Below are positions 12,431-22,900 of a stretch of 36,098 nucleotides of DNA, piece by piece. Position 1 is the first letter of the stretch; each line of letters starts with the position of its first letter. The stretch lies in contig JAQGAU010000174.1 in assembly GCA_034698045.1 (NCBI GenBank), positions 1-36,098 of the forward strand, in the 5' to 3' direction. Position numbers and translations under genes: made by a program. The notes below the pieces were generated by a model. That model had not been told where the DNA came from, ran no database searches, and was given only the letters and a program-made list of their open reading frames with translations. This DNA is from Paramacrobiotus richtersi (taxonomy: Eukaryota > Tardigrada > Eutardigrada > Parachela > Macrobiotidae).

Positions 12431-15400
12431 TTACACCGAATGTTTCTCATGCATATGCCGCGCATGTGGTCCCTCCCGCAAAAATCCCACCCGGCACTGC
12501 TCACAGCGAAACGGATAGTCCTCTAATTGTAAACCCTTGGTATTTACACGCGCCGGCGCCTCCCCCCGCAGCCGCTTCTCTTCCAACTTCCTCTTGATCC
12601 TCTCCCGCATCTCCGTCCCGTGCATGTAGTCCCGATGCTGTCGTAAGTACTTGGAAGTGTTAAATCGCTTTCCACACACATCGCACAGAAAGTTAAACGT
12701 GTTATCGTGTGTCTTCATGTGCCAGTTCATGCGGAAGGCGCTCTTGACCACTTTCTGGCAGATGGGGCATATCCGGTCGGAGGAGATGTCGTGGGCTTTG
12801 GCAATGTGGACTATAATGGAGTTGGAGTTGGCGGAGAGAAAATCGCAGCTGGGACAGGGGTACTTGCCGTGGATCTCGTGCGAAGGGAGATGGGCCGTCA
12901 ATTCTTTGAAATCCGAGAACTGTCGGGCGCACATGTAGCATTGAGGGCGTTTGTGTTTCTACACATGCAAAACACCACAGTGTGAACCAGTAAGCTACGG
13001 TACAATGAGGACAACACTTCGTTTTCACAAGCCGTTATAGACATGTAGCAGCCAGTCTGCGGGCAATAAATGGCTTAAACGAATTACTTACATGCTGACG
13101 AACTAATAGTTCATACCTACATACAACAAGAACCAGTGCAGTAAATACTAAATACAGTAAATAAAGATAACAGAAACAAAGCCAAGAACTGAAACAATAA
13201 AAAGCACCTAGCGGTTAACAAAATTCAGTTACGATAGAATATACGCTAAAACTAATCAATTTCGGCGAAAGATTGATAATTTCAAATCGTGTAAATAGTA
13301 AGGACAAGAAAGCTGGAAGAGTTACCGCAGAACACATACGTAGGCGGGATAATTTTCAAGGGAGCAATAATAACAGAAGCGAATAAAACAAATCACACAA
13401 CATTTGAAAATGTCAGAATGTAACTAAAAATTCCTTACGTCTGCATGTCTTTTCCTAGAAATTTCCGTAGGAAATCGCTCAGAACACGAACTGCACTGGT
13501 ACGCGAAATCCAGTGAGATTTTCGTGTAATAATCTTCGTGGCTGTCCTTCATATGATCAGTCAGCAACTGTTTTGTGTCTCGTTGACAAATCCCGCAGTA
13601 AAACCCATCTTTCCGTCTTCGTCCATGATCCGTAACATGTTCCGCCAAAGTAGCAACACTTTCTGCCACATACCCACACTGGGAGCATACCAATCCGTCG
13701 AAATCCACACGCAGAGCCGGATAATGCACCAATCGATGCTGTTTCAGTTGCGTTTCGGTACAAAACCATTTCCAGCATCGACTACGCTGGCAGGTGTATA
13801 AGTAACAACAAGGATGGGAGCGGTGCTCCGGTGGAACTGTTTCAAGTGTGGCATCCACCGCCATCCCGTGCTGGTCCATATGTTTGGATAAATCCATCAA
13901 AGTTGCGGCTGTATGCTGACAGTCAATGCATTTCCTGTCGGAAACTTTTACAGTTCCTTCGGATTCGATACCGTGCTGGTATCGATGGACGGACAGGACA
14001 GCCTGACTGTAGAAATGCAGCGGACATTCAGGACAGGGGATGCGATACAGAAACGCATCATAATCAGCTCCCGTAAGTTTCTCTGGATATTTGCTCAGCT
14101 TCTCCTGATTCCCAAGAGTTCCCGTAGAAGCCTCAATAGCTTTCATTCTTGCAAGGAATCTCGCTTTTTTACTTAGTCGTTTCTGTTTTGGTGGCTTTGC
14201 ACTGCGAATGCCGGAATATGATGATCCTTCATTGATATCCACATTCTTATGCCCTTTCGTTCGGCCCCTGAGATTCTCTGTCAAACGTTCACAGTTTTTC
14301 TGAGCTTCGTCTGGATTTCCGACTGTTTCAAGTTTTCCTGATCGTGCTCGACGCCGTTTCTCACCGTCAATTTGGTTCACTGTCTCCGCCAAGGCATTTT
14401 TTGGCCTCATACTTCGTTGGATTCTAGCGGTCTTTTTCCTCTTTGTACCACTCCGGAGACATGTAGAAATGTCCGAGGAAGATTCCGACAGGCGATCGTC
14501 ACCTTCTTGATATGTGACATCAGAATCATAACCTGAACGTCGCGAGTTTCGCGATGTTCGTGATGGAGCACCAACATTCCCCGTACAGTCAACATCAGCA
14601 GAAGGAAGCAACGTTCCATCCGGAGGGAGAATTTGATACTCCCGAGCACCTCGAATGGATACAGCATCTGGCCACGATGAATCGGGAGGCGAATTTTCCA
14701 GAATCGGACACGTAAACAAGATCTCTTCAGTCAGAGTACGCTTTCCCAATAATTCATCACAATTTCCATCAGCAGTCGTTCCCGCGAGACCATCTTCATC
14801 TTGTAAAGAAACTGCATCTTCGTCTAATTCTTTGGTGCAATGCAACTTCAATTCTTCTCCAGACGAGATAGATCGCGTAGTGACAAACACAACATCCTCT
14901 CCGCGCAGGACAATGGCCAGGTTCTGTTCATCGCGGCTGGAGGCGAAACGAGCATATCCCATCCAGTTGCAGAAATAGTCGTTATCTAACTGAAAGCAAT
15001 GCAAATCGGTGCGATCCGGATTGTCGTCGTCGGATGGGGCATTCGAGCGGAACAGTGGAGCCAGAAGTGGTCCGAAGATTGTGTGAGCGGTAATGAAGAC
15101 ACTGGTGTGCACTGATTTGCCTGGAAATAACAGAAATATCGGTAACGCAAAATCAAAAAAACCCAAGTATTCGAAATCCATAGCATCTCGGTTATTTATT
15201 TTGGAAACAACATTGTTTATTAAACAAATCGTTCTGATTTTTATTTATCGTTGCTGTGACTGTATTTATTTTTTGATCCCTACAACAACTCCTTCAAGCT
15301 AGACAAAGCACGATGATCCAGAATCCACGACGAAATGCAGAAAGTGGTAAAAAAGCAAACCTAAGCAAAAATGCAGTACAAACTGTACAATAAAAAGACA

Positions 15401-15758
15401 ATTTAAAACAGTACAAGCACCAGCATTTGATTAAACATTATTAAATAATTAATTTACTAATGTTAATTAAACGCTTTCGTCACTTACAGTCAGAGAACAT
15501 CCCATTTTCTGCCAATGCATCCGAAGGTTCAAAATAGAGAATATTAGGCAAGCTAGAAATGGCCAGAGGAGTTGTTTTCTTGTCGGGAACAGTTTTTGCG
15601 TGGATCCAGCAAGGATCTCGTTGGAAATCATTCTCACATTCGCTACAACCTGCAAAAGGAGAACCCACAAACTTCAACTGACAATGAACGCAATATGTCC
15701 GCGCTTCTCGCGCCCCAGCTGCCTTAAATGGAAAAAGCACAAAATACTCACGAAACAT
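12431..15758 (-). CDS. P4: PR/SET-C2H2 zinc-finger protein, subfamily I type B
   Basis: Minus-strand exons: 15758-15752 (ATG TTT C), 15649-15488, 15120-13439 and 12958-12431; 793 codons (792 residues). The knuckle begins CSECENDF. The PR/SET domain has NWMGYARFA, DEQNLAIVL and GEELKLHC, so both aromatic residues at the domain end are gone. AT-hook positions read RARS and RGRT and are unlikely to bind the AT minor groove. Six fingers lie in exon 3 and five in exon 4. The last exon follows a TAG rather than a CAG acceptor. Exon 3 ends HAD where paralogues have HAC, so the sixth finger lacks its last zinc ligand. The donor is GTAAGG. P4 faces the first MATH/BTB gene head to head across about 610 bp. 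It is the P2-type member of the second duplicated block. Confidence 0.88.
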
Positions 15759-16371
15759 TCTTCACGAAAGGAAAAGTAGACGAACAAACATCAAGGATTC
15801 GCGCTTCTGGAAGTGTGGATCAGCGGATGCTCAGAAAAGTAATTCGCTTCGCAGTACGTTTATTACTCATCGCAGTCCGCATAAAAATCAGCGAGTCGCA
15901 CTAAAGTCGAACAAAACGATTACCGTATCGAAAGCTTTGAAAATCAGATTTTGGAAAACTGAAAAGGCCAGAAACGGTTTTGAAACTGAAAAATAAAAAT
16001 CAGGAATGAAGAATCGGATTATTTAATGCTGGAACCGCTGTCGCATTGGTAAACTACCTCGAGGTAAACGCTGCTCATCGACTGTCTGTGGCGGCTGCCA
16101 GTGCGCCAGAAAACAGTTGACGTCAGAGCTTGGCGGTCAACAGACTGCAGCGGCCAACCCCTCAGCGACTCGATAGTCCAGACGTGATTTTTTCATTCTT
16201 GGCAGAGTGCATTTTGACTTCCTGATTGTCAGCGTCAGTCTGCCAAATTTTGGATCGTTTTCACACTGCAATTTTTAGCCAGTAACTAAAACGTTCTACT
16301 TCTCTCTATAACTCCCGTACACTGTTTAAAATTTTTCATCTGCGCTGCGGCTGTTTCTCTTGAGGCTTGCG
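15759..16371. promoter_or_regulatory. Divergent promoter region, P4 and MATH/BTB 1
   Basis: The 613 bp between the two start codons must hold both promoters. A CTATAA word lies about 65 bp before the MATH/BTB ATG. I see no GCGTAACGTGC element here, unlike the P1-P3 flanks. Confidence 0.45.
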
Positions 16372-17307
16372 ATGGCACAAGCCGTTTTACCATTCCGTTT
16401 GGGAAAAGCCCTCAACTACCATTACCGAATTCCGACGGGGAAATTCAACCGCGCTCCGTACAATGATGTCAATTCCGACGATAACGATCTGCGATGCTGC
16501 AAGTATACGGCTGATCTGGCCGTTGGACTGCATCCAGAGTTCCCGGATATCCCTCCGTCTACGTGGACTGTGGAGATTACCATCCCGGAAGGTGAAGAGG
16601 TGCGATACTGTGTGCAACCGAAAGAGGAACCGGAAAGTCTGAAGCAGGCCAATGTCGTCTTGATGGACTGGCGCGTCCGTTTGGGCTGGGAAGTGAGTGA
16701 AAATCTGGTTTGGGACGCTTGTAAGGGACGCGTTGGACCCGATGGATGGGATTTAGGGAGCAGCGAGCCCATTACGATTACGCATGCTTTTGATTTCACG
16801 GGAGAAAAGTGCCATTGCGAGAATGGTGAGATTGTGCTGGTTAGCTTGACGTTTGTCGTGGAGAAGAGCGTGCGACGTGATTTGGAGAAGCTGCTGGATT
16901 CTGGACTCCTGTCCGACTGCAAACTGGTCTGCGGTGAGCAGGAGTTCCCGGTACACCGTGCCATTCTAGCCGCACAGTCGCCCGTCTTCGAAGCCCTGTT
17001 TCTAACGGATATGAAGGAGAAATCGTCAGGGATCGTGGAGATTAACGATATCAACCCGAATGTTCTGGAGATTCTGCTCAAGTACATTTATACACGTGAT
17101 CTGGCCAAGGCGGATGTGGATTTGATTGATTTGTGGACTGCCGCTGACAAGTACGATTTGGATGATTTGAAGAGCGAGTGCGAACGTCTGATGCCGGGAT
17201 CTGTGACGGATGCGAACGCTGTGCAGTATCTGGTTTTTGCTGCTGAACAGGGAATGGGTGTGCTGAAGGTGGAGGCCGCAAAGATTATCAGTCAACAGCC
17301 CACTTAA
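16372..17307 (+). CDS. MATH/BTB (SPOP-like) protein 1
   Basis: Uninterrupted frame of 311 residues from ATG 16372; the frame is open four codons further upstream, but without an ATG. Residues 1-165 form a divergent MATH-like region, ending in a strand-like segment (EIVLVSLTFVVEK). Residues about 178-275 are a clear BTB/POZ domain (LLSDCKLVCGEQEFPVHRAI, then AAQSPVFEALF and VEINDINPNVLEILLKYIYT), followed by a SPOP-like helical tail (AADKYDLDDLKSECERL). Proteins of this family hold substrates through MATH and recruit CUL3 ubiquitin ligase through BTB. The substrate is unknown. The gene has no intron in its coding part. A near copy of equal length starts 2.0 kb downstream in the same direction. 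BTB assignment is firm; MATH assignment rests on position and the final strand. Confidence 0.88.
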   Translation: MAQAVLPFRLGKALNYHYRIPTGKFNRAPYNDVNSDDNDLRCCKYTADLAVGLHPEFPDIPPSTWTVEITIPEGEEVRYCVQPKEEPESLKQANVVLMDWRVRLGWEVSENLVWDACKGRVGPDGWDLGSSEPITITHAFDFTGEKCHCENGEIVLVSLTFVVEKSVRRDLEKLLDSGLLSDCKLVCGEQEFPVHRAILAAQSPVFEALFLTDMKEKSSGIVEINDINPNVLEILLKYIYTRDLAKADVDLIDLWTAADKYDLDDLKSECERLMPGSVTDANAVQYLVFAAEQGMGVLKVEAAKIISQQPT

Positions 17308-17974
17308 GGTCGGTATTCCGGAAGTCATTTGGAAAAATTTGTCTGCTGTTTTTTTGAAATTTATGGCGTTTTAATGGTCTTAAAGGTTTTTTTGTGATGC
17401 ACGCTGTTTTTCGGTTTTGATCTCGATGTTCGCATCCGTTCCGTTTTCCCAATTTTTTGCTCCTCCGAGTAGTACAGAATGCGTTTAATTTAGAATGACT
17501 GGTTTGATGGCGATATTTTCCGGTTTGATATTCTGTGTGCAAAGTTCAGGTGGTAAAATCAGTGTTGCTGAATGTGGTCCGTTCGTCAATTAAGTAAAAA
17601 TTCGCAACATTGTACAATGCTTGGACAATTCGGCGTTGATGTCTGGCTGTCAATTTCTTCGAGGGAGTAAAAATATTTATAGAAACTTGATTACAAAAAT
17701 ATTGATAAAAAGCTTCGTTACAAATTACGAGCAGCTTTGCTAACATAATTTAACGAATGATAAAAAATTATCTTGACGGCAATACAGTAATGAAAATTTA
17801 GTATTATCACCGGTAATAATCATTGACCACAATCCCTTAATTATTTATGTCGTCGTACGTATAATGGCCTACCGTATGTTATTTCACAAACTGTTTCGCA
17901 TGTTATTTATCTGCTACAGTACTGTACGCGAAAATACACATTTCATCCGTTTTAAAGTAACTATCAGTTATCAC

Positions 17975-17996
17975 CATAATAATAATTATTATTATG
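17975..17996. repeat. 22-bp perfect palindrome
   Basis: The two halves CATAATAATAA and TTATTATTATG are exact reverse complements with no spacer. It is simple-sequence rich, so it may be chance or a cruciform-prone site. Confidence 0.6.
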
Positions 17997-18004
17997 AAAT
18001 AAAT

Positions 18005-18292
18005 ATGAAGTACATAAGTGTATCGTGTTTGATCTTTGCCATCTGTGTCCAGTACATGCGTAAGTACCGAGCGGCTGCCGATGCGACAGGGAACAATCAG
18101 CGTGACATGATAGTTGGTCGGTCCGAAAACCGACCGGTCAATGGCAGCCTGGCAGGTCAGACAGGACTGTTCATTGACCTTCAACAGTTCAACTTACCAG
18201 CACGTACTTTATCACGGCCAGATTTTCTATTTTTGTCATTTCCACTAGTCGAGAGTTTCAACTTTTTGGTGTTGAAAAGTACTTCCGTCTGA
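18005..18292 (+). CDS. Possible small secreted-protein ORF
   Basis: A 95-codon frame from ATG 18005. The first 18 residues look like a signal peptide (MKYISVSCLIFAICVQYM): one Lys, then a hydrophobic core. A GTAAGT donor-like word follows at once (ATGC|GTAAGT), so this could instead be a first exon. The rest shows no domain. It lies just upstream of the second MATH/BTB gene, where the duplicated unit has no counterpart. Chance is a real alternative. Confidence 0.2.
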   Translation: MKYISVSCLIFAICVQYMRKYRAAADATGNNQRDMIVGRSENRPVNGSLAGQTGLFIDLQQFNLPARTLSRPDFLFLSFPLVESFNFLVLKSTSV

Positions 18293-18370
18293 AATTGTAC
18301 CTTTTCCCACTACTTCTACGCGTACTGTAACTATTGCCTTCTCTCCTCGTTGTTTCTCTTGACACTTGCG

Positions 18371-19306
18371 ATGGCAAAGACAATTGTACCCTTTCGTCTG
18401 GGGAAGGCGCTCAACTATCATTACAAAATTTTGAAGGAAAATTTCACCCGGATTCCATATAGTGATCCTGCCAAGCCAAACAAGATCTATCGACGTTGCA
18501 AGTATACTGTCGATCTTGCCGTTGAAAAGCATCCAGAATACCCGGATATTCCCACTTCAGTCTGGACCGTCGAGGTCCAATTTGACGAAGATGGAGGTAT
18601 ACGATCCTGCGTGAAACCGAAAGAGAAACCGAAAAGTCTGAAGCAGGCCATCGTCGTATTGATCGATTGGAAAGTCCGCATCGGCTGGGCAGATGGTAAT
18701 TTTGCTGAAGGATGCCTGGATGCGTGTAAGGGACGCCTTGGACCTGATGGATGGGAATTAGGGAGATGCTTCATGTCTCTTGATGAATTTACGGGTGACT
18801 TTGATTTCATGCTCGAGGATCGTGAATTTGTGTTAGTCAGCTTGACTTTCATCCCCGAGAAGAACGGCACACGATGGGACCCCATGACACTGTTCGATTC
18901 TGGTACGCTGTCCGATTGTAAGGTGGTCTGTGGTGAGCAAGAGTTCCCGGTACACCGTGCCATTTTAGCTGCGCAGTCTCCCGTCTTCGGGGCCCTGTTT
19001 CAAACGGACATGAAGGGGAAATCTCCAGGGATCGTGGAGATTAACGATACCAACCCGGATGTTCTGGAGATTCTGCTCAAGTATATTTATACACGCGATT
19101 TGACCAAGGCGGATGTGGATCTGACGGAAGTCTGGATTGCTGCTGAGAAGTTTGCTATGCTTGATTTGATGAAGGAATGTGAACGTTTGATGTTAGGATC
19201 GATTACTCATGATAATGCTCTCAAGTACTTGACATTTGGTGCAGAGCATGGACTGAAAACGTTGAAGATTGAGGCGGCAAAAATCATCAGCCAAGGGACC
19301 CCTTAA
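18371..19306 (+). CDS. MATH/BTB (SPOP-like) protein 2
   Basis: Uninterrupted frame of 311 residues from ATG 18371, the same length as the upstream copy and colinear with it. The N-terminal half is a divergent MATH-like region. The BTB domain reads LSDCKVVCGEQEFPVHRAIL, then VEINDTNPDVLEILLKYIYT, with a SPOP-like tail (ECERLMLGS). The most conserved stretch is BTB; the N-terminal half differs more, which fits changing substrate choice. The 30 bp before the ATG (TTTCTCTTGA...CTTGCGATGGCA) and about 350 bp after the stop are also shared with copy 1, so the duplicated unit extends into the flanks. The gene converges on P5, whose stop lies about 620 bp away. It is probably a CUL3 adaptor. Confidence 0.88.
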   Translation: MAKTIVPFRLGKALNYHYKILKENFTRIPYSDPAKPNKIYRRCKYTVDLAVEKHPEYPDIPTSVWTVEVQFDEDGGIRSCVKPKEKPKSLKQAIVVLIDWKVRIGWADGNFAEGCLDACKGRLGPDGWELGRCFMSLDEFTGDFDFMLEDREFVLVSLTFIPEKNGTRWDPMTLFDSGTLSDCKVVCGEQEFPVHRAILAAQSPVFGALFQTDMKGKSPGIVEINDTNPDVLEILLKYIYTRDLTKADVDLTEVWIAAEKFAMLDLMKECERLMLGSITHDNALKYLTFGAEHGLKTLKIEAAKIISQGTP

Positions 19307-19924
19307 AATCGGTATTCTGAAATTATCTTGATAAAATTCGTCCGGTTTTTGCAAAAAATTATGCCGTTTTATTTTTTGTACATTTTTGTGTGATGCTCGC
19401 TGTTTCCGGGTCTTTGATCTCGGTGTTCGCATTCTTTCGCATCTTTTTGCTCTGTTAATAGTTCAGGCTGGATGGTTTTCTGGTGCAGCTGTTTTCCGGT
19501 TTTTTCGGGATACAAAGTTTAGGTGGTAAAGAGATTTTTGCTGGACGTTATCAGCTTGTAAATTTAAAAGTTCGAACCGTTGTACAACGCTGGGACAATT
19601 GGATATTGATATCCTACTGTTAATTTCTCAAAAGCATGAATCTGAAAAATTTTACATGCGAAAATGTCGATACAGCTGTATTGACAAAAAAACACCATTA
19701 TCACTGTTTATGTGACGATAACAGACAACGATTTCAGTCAGTACTCGATCTGAAAAATGGAAAAACAACTCGCATACGCAAAGCAGTTAGCTTAAACTCG
19801 TCCACTTTACAACAACATTTTCAACAACAAAAAACAGTCCCAATTAGGAAAATTAATCTGCAGCGTAAACAGCTGCAACAACGTAAAAAACGGTAAGAAT
19901 ACGGTGCATCTTCACCTCGCATTT
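19307..19924. other. Convergent spacer, MATH/BTB 2 and P5
   Basis: The first half is the duplicated 3' flank of the MATH/BTB gene. The second half is AT-rich with CAA/AAC-rich runs (19800-19890), and an 86-codon open frame there is of low complexity. No gene is supported. Confidence 0.6.
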
Positions 19925-22900
19925 TCAGCTAATGTGCTTAACGTGCATATGCCGTGCCAGCAGTCCAGGTTTCAAAAATCCCGTCTGACACTGTTCGCAT
20001 CGATAGGGATAATCCTCCAGGGTCAAGTCACTCTTACTCGTCCCCGGCGTCTTCGCAATCTCCCCCTTGTCCTTTTTCTCCTGGGCTTTCCGAGCCATCT
20101 TCGCTTTCAGCCTCTCCCGGTGAACGTAGTGTCGGTGCTGATTCAAACTGTAACTCGTGTTGAAGCGATTTCCGCACAGATCGCACAGGAAGTTCATTGT
20201 CTGATTGTGCGTTTTCATATGGATCTGCAGACGTTTGGCGCTGTTGACGACCATCTGGCAGATTTCGCAGACACGGATTCGGGATAGTTCGTGACGGTGT
20301 TCCATATGCTTCGTGATGTACTGGAAGCCGGGCGTCAGAAAATCACAGTTTGGACAGGGATACTTATTATCCACCATGTGGCTTTTATAATGCTCCTGTA
20401 GAAGTGGCTTCGTTTCGAACTGTTTGGCACACATGTAGCACTGGTTCAGCTTCCGCTTCTGCAAACAGAAAACGTAAACACAAGATACTCACGTTCAGGT
20501 ATACTGATAACAGGCAGGTCATGATAAGAGACTGTGCATGTCATAGTAAAAAAGAATAATATAAAGACTATACTAAAGATTTTCACACGTACCATTAACA
20601 TTAAATTGTACTGTTCAATCTACCGGTTCCGGTTGCATGAATATAGCATTCACGCGCACAGTCCAATGTGTCTATTTTATTGCGTCGCATTTTACTAGAG
20701 TAATTGCAATTAATTACGAAATTTACTTACTGAATGTACAAAATAAATCCCGATAGCACAAAAAGTTCGTTAAACGATAAATCTGAAATAATTCGCGAGG
20801 TAACGCCTTGACAGGGCACAAACTAAATTTGCAAAGTCATATAGTCATATTTGCAAAATGTAACGTACTAATGTTATGCTCGTTTTCGTGCAAAGGGCAT
20901 CAGCACTGATTCAGCAGCTAAAGTTAATATATTCGAAAAACGGCACAGGTTATTCCTTCAATACCGTTACATGCATATGCACTGCTGCAGTTATTCGTAA
21001 AATTTATTAAACCAGATCTATGCATTTTTCCCTTTTTTTATAAACACTTACACAAGATCTCCGATGTTTGGAAAGCGTGAACTCCGTCACAAACCGCAGC
21101 GGACACGTCCGGCAAGCCAAGGGGAGGTCCAAAGACACCATCTTGAGATATTCTGGATGTCTCCTTCTCAAATGCCTAAGAAACGTATCTACCTTGTGAA
21201 AGCATACCGGACACGTCACCTTTTCAGTCGATCGTCGTCCATGCACCGTGGTATGGTGCGCCAAATCTCGAGCATCCGTCGCCAAATAATCACACACCGT
21301 ACACTGCAATGACTCAATCTCCACCGGCAACAATGGATGATGTACCGTGCGGTGCTGACGCCACAGTGTCTCCGTGCAGAACCATCGCATACAATCCTGG
21401 ACCTCACAGACATAGAAGTAACAATGGGGATGAGACCGGTGTTCTGGTTCGACGGACGCCAGTTCGGTCATCTCGCCGACATTTTTACCGTGGCTGTCCG
21501 TGTGTTTCGCTAGATCCATAGGATCTTTCCCGGTATAACCACAATCAAAGCATTTGAAATCAGACGGGAATTCGGATGAGGTGGATCCCTCTTCGTGCTG
21601 GTATTTGTGGAGATTCAACACTCGGGTGCTGTAGAATTTCAACGGACAGTGTGGACAGGGATACCGGTAAACGTACGCCTCGTAATCCTTTCTAAAGATT
21701 CTGTTACCACGCCTCATGATCGACGGTGGTTCACTTTGTCTGACGGTCTTCTTTGACTTTAACGGTTTGATCAGCTTTGCTGGCTTCACCACACGCTCGA
21801 CTTTCACCAGTGTTTCCACTGACGAGAGCTCAGTCGTTGGAGTTTTCTGCTTTTTTGAGCGTGACTTCTTGGCCGGCAACGATTCTGCCTCGGATGCATC
21901 ACTCGGAGCATAATCCTCGTCACCGTCGTCCGCAATGGCATTGAACATTAGAATATCCGTTTCGGACAGGGCAGTATCATCCGGCGTCGACTGTGGTGCA
22001 ACGAACGAATCAGATGTACTGGCAATCACTTCCGGTCGTACGTTCGTGGCGGAACGCCTGGTAACTCGCTTCGAAATTACGCCGGTATCCTGAGTTCCTT
22101 TACCACGCTTCTTTTTCCCCACAACAGTCTCTGCAGCTGGTATCAAAGCACTTGCTCCATTTTCTGCTTCCAGATTTTCTTCCGAACTAGGTAAACCAGG
22201 ATTCAAATCTTCCAATTTTCTTTTCTGTACCGATGATAACCGAGACTTGCGAACAGCCTCGAATACGCCACCTGGACCGCCTGGTATCAAGTCGACAGGA
22301 ACAGAATCAATCTGGTGCAGTAGAGATTGTGATTCGTTCTTAAATTTTAAGGAAGTCAGCTCACTGACCAAGCGTCGAGTAGGCTGTGCGTCTGGACGTC
22401 TTAAGCCAGATTTACCACGTTTAAGTACAGGTCTTTCCGCAGCTGTTTGCTTCACTTTTCTGATGGATGGAGATTTTCCAGAGCGACGTACGCGCAAATC
22501 ATGTTCCGGAAGGAGGAGCGGATGAAGCATCGTATCCGAAAACCCGTTCGCTGGTAAAGCCACAATTTCCGGTTCGCCTTGATCTTCAGGACAAAACTCA
22601 CTACTGATCATTCTTTCGGCACATTCCGGTGATGCTGCATCGTGCGCGGTTTCCGCTTCACCAACGAAGACAGGATCAGTTTCGTCAAATTCAAGGCTAC
22701 TTGCCAGTAAATCGTTATCCACTGCAGCAACATGCGGAATTTCGTTCCTAACAACGCCAAACTCAATCGGCGAACTTTCCGGTAATAAACTGATACTTTC
22801 CGTCTTTTTTATTGATAAAGGAAGATAAACCTTCAGTTCTTCATGAGGCGGGATGGGTCGGGTGGCGACAAACATAACAGCGGTTCCATTAAAGCAGACA

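Larger units (their letters stand above)
7819..15758. repeat. Segmental block 2 (type A + type B gene)
   Basis: Second copy of the two-gene block. Start codons of the A genes are 8837 bp apart and stop codons of the B genes 8914 bp apart, so one unit is about 8.9 kb. Intergenic DNA from 11064 to 12430 aligns with 2227 to 3516, including the stretch CATGAAAG.CAAA.TCATAAC and the segment ending CCGCCCATTTC near 3230 and 12117. Confidence 0.8.
17308..18370. other. Spacer between MATH/BTB genes
   Basis: The first 350 bp repeat after the second gene. The rest is AT-rich, with the palindrome at 17975-17996 and the small open frame at 18005-18292. Confidence 0.6.
16340..19660 (+). repeat. Tandem duplication of the MATH/BTB gene
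   Basis: Two units of about 2 kb. Homology starts about 30 bp before each ATG and runs past each stop to near 17660 and 19630 (shared GATGC.CGCTGTTT, TTTGATCTCG.TGTTCGCAT and CAATT TTCTC-like tracts). The remainder of the spacer, 17660-18340, is not repeated. Confidence 0.75.

Noticed and set aside
16422-17087. 221-codon frame antisense to MATH/BTB 1
   Set aside because: The other strand encodes a clear BTB domain. The antisense frame is a shadow, and a similar one appears under copy 2.
19636-19896. 86-codon plus-strand frame with Gln/Lys-rich end
   Set aside because: Low-complexity CAA/AAC runs, partly in the duplicated 3' flank of the BTB gene, and no counterpart in the other copy.
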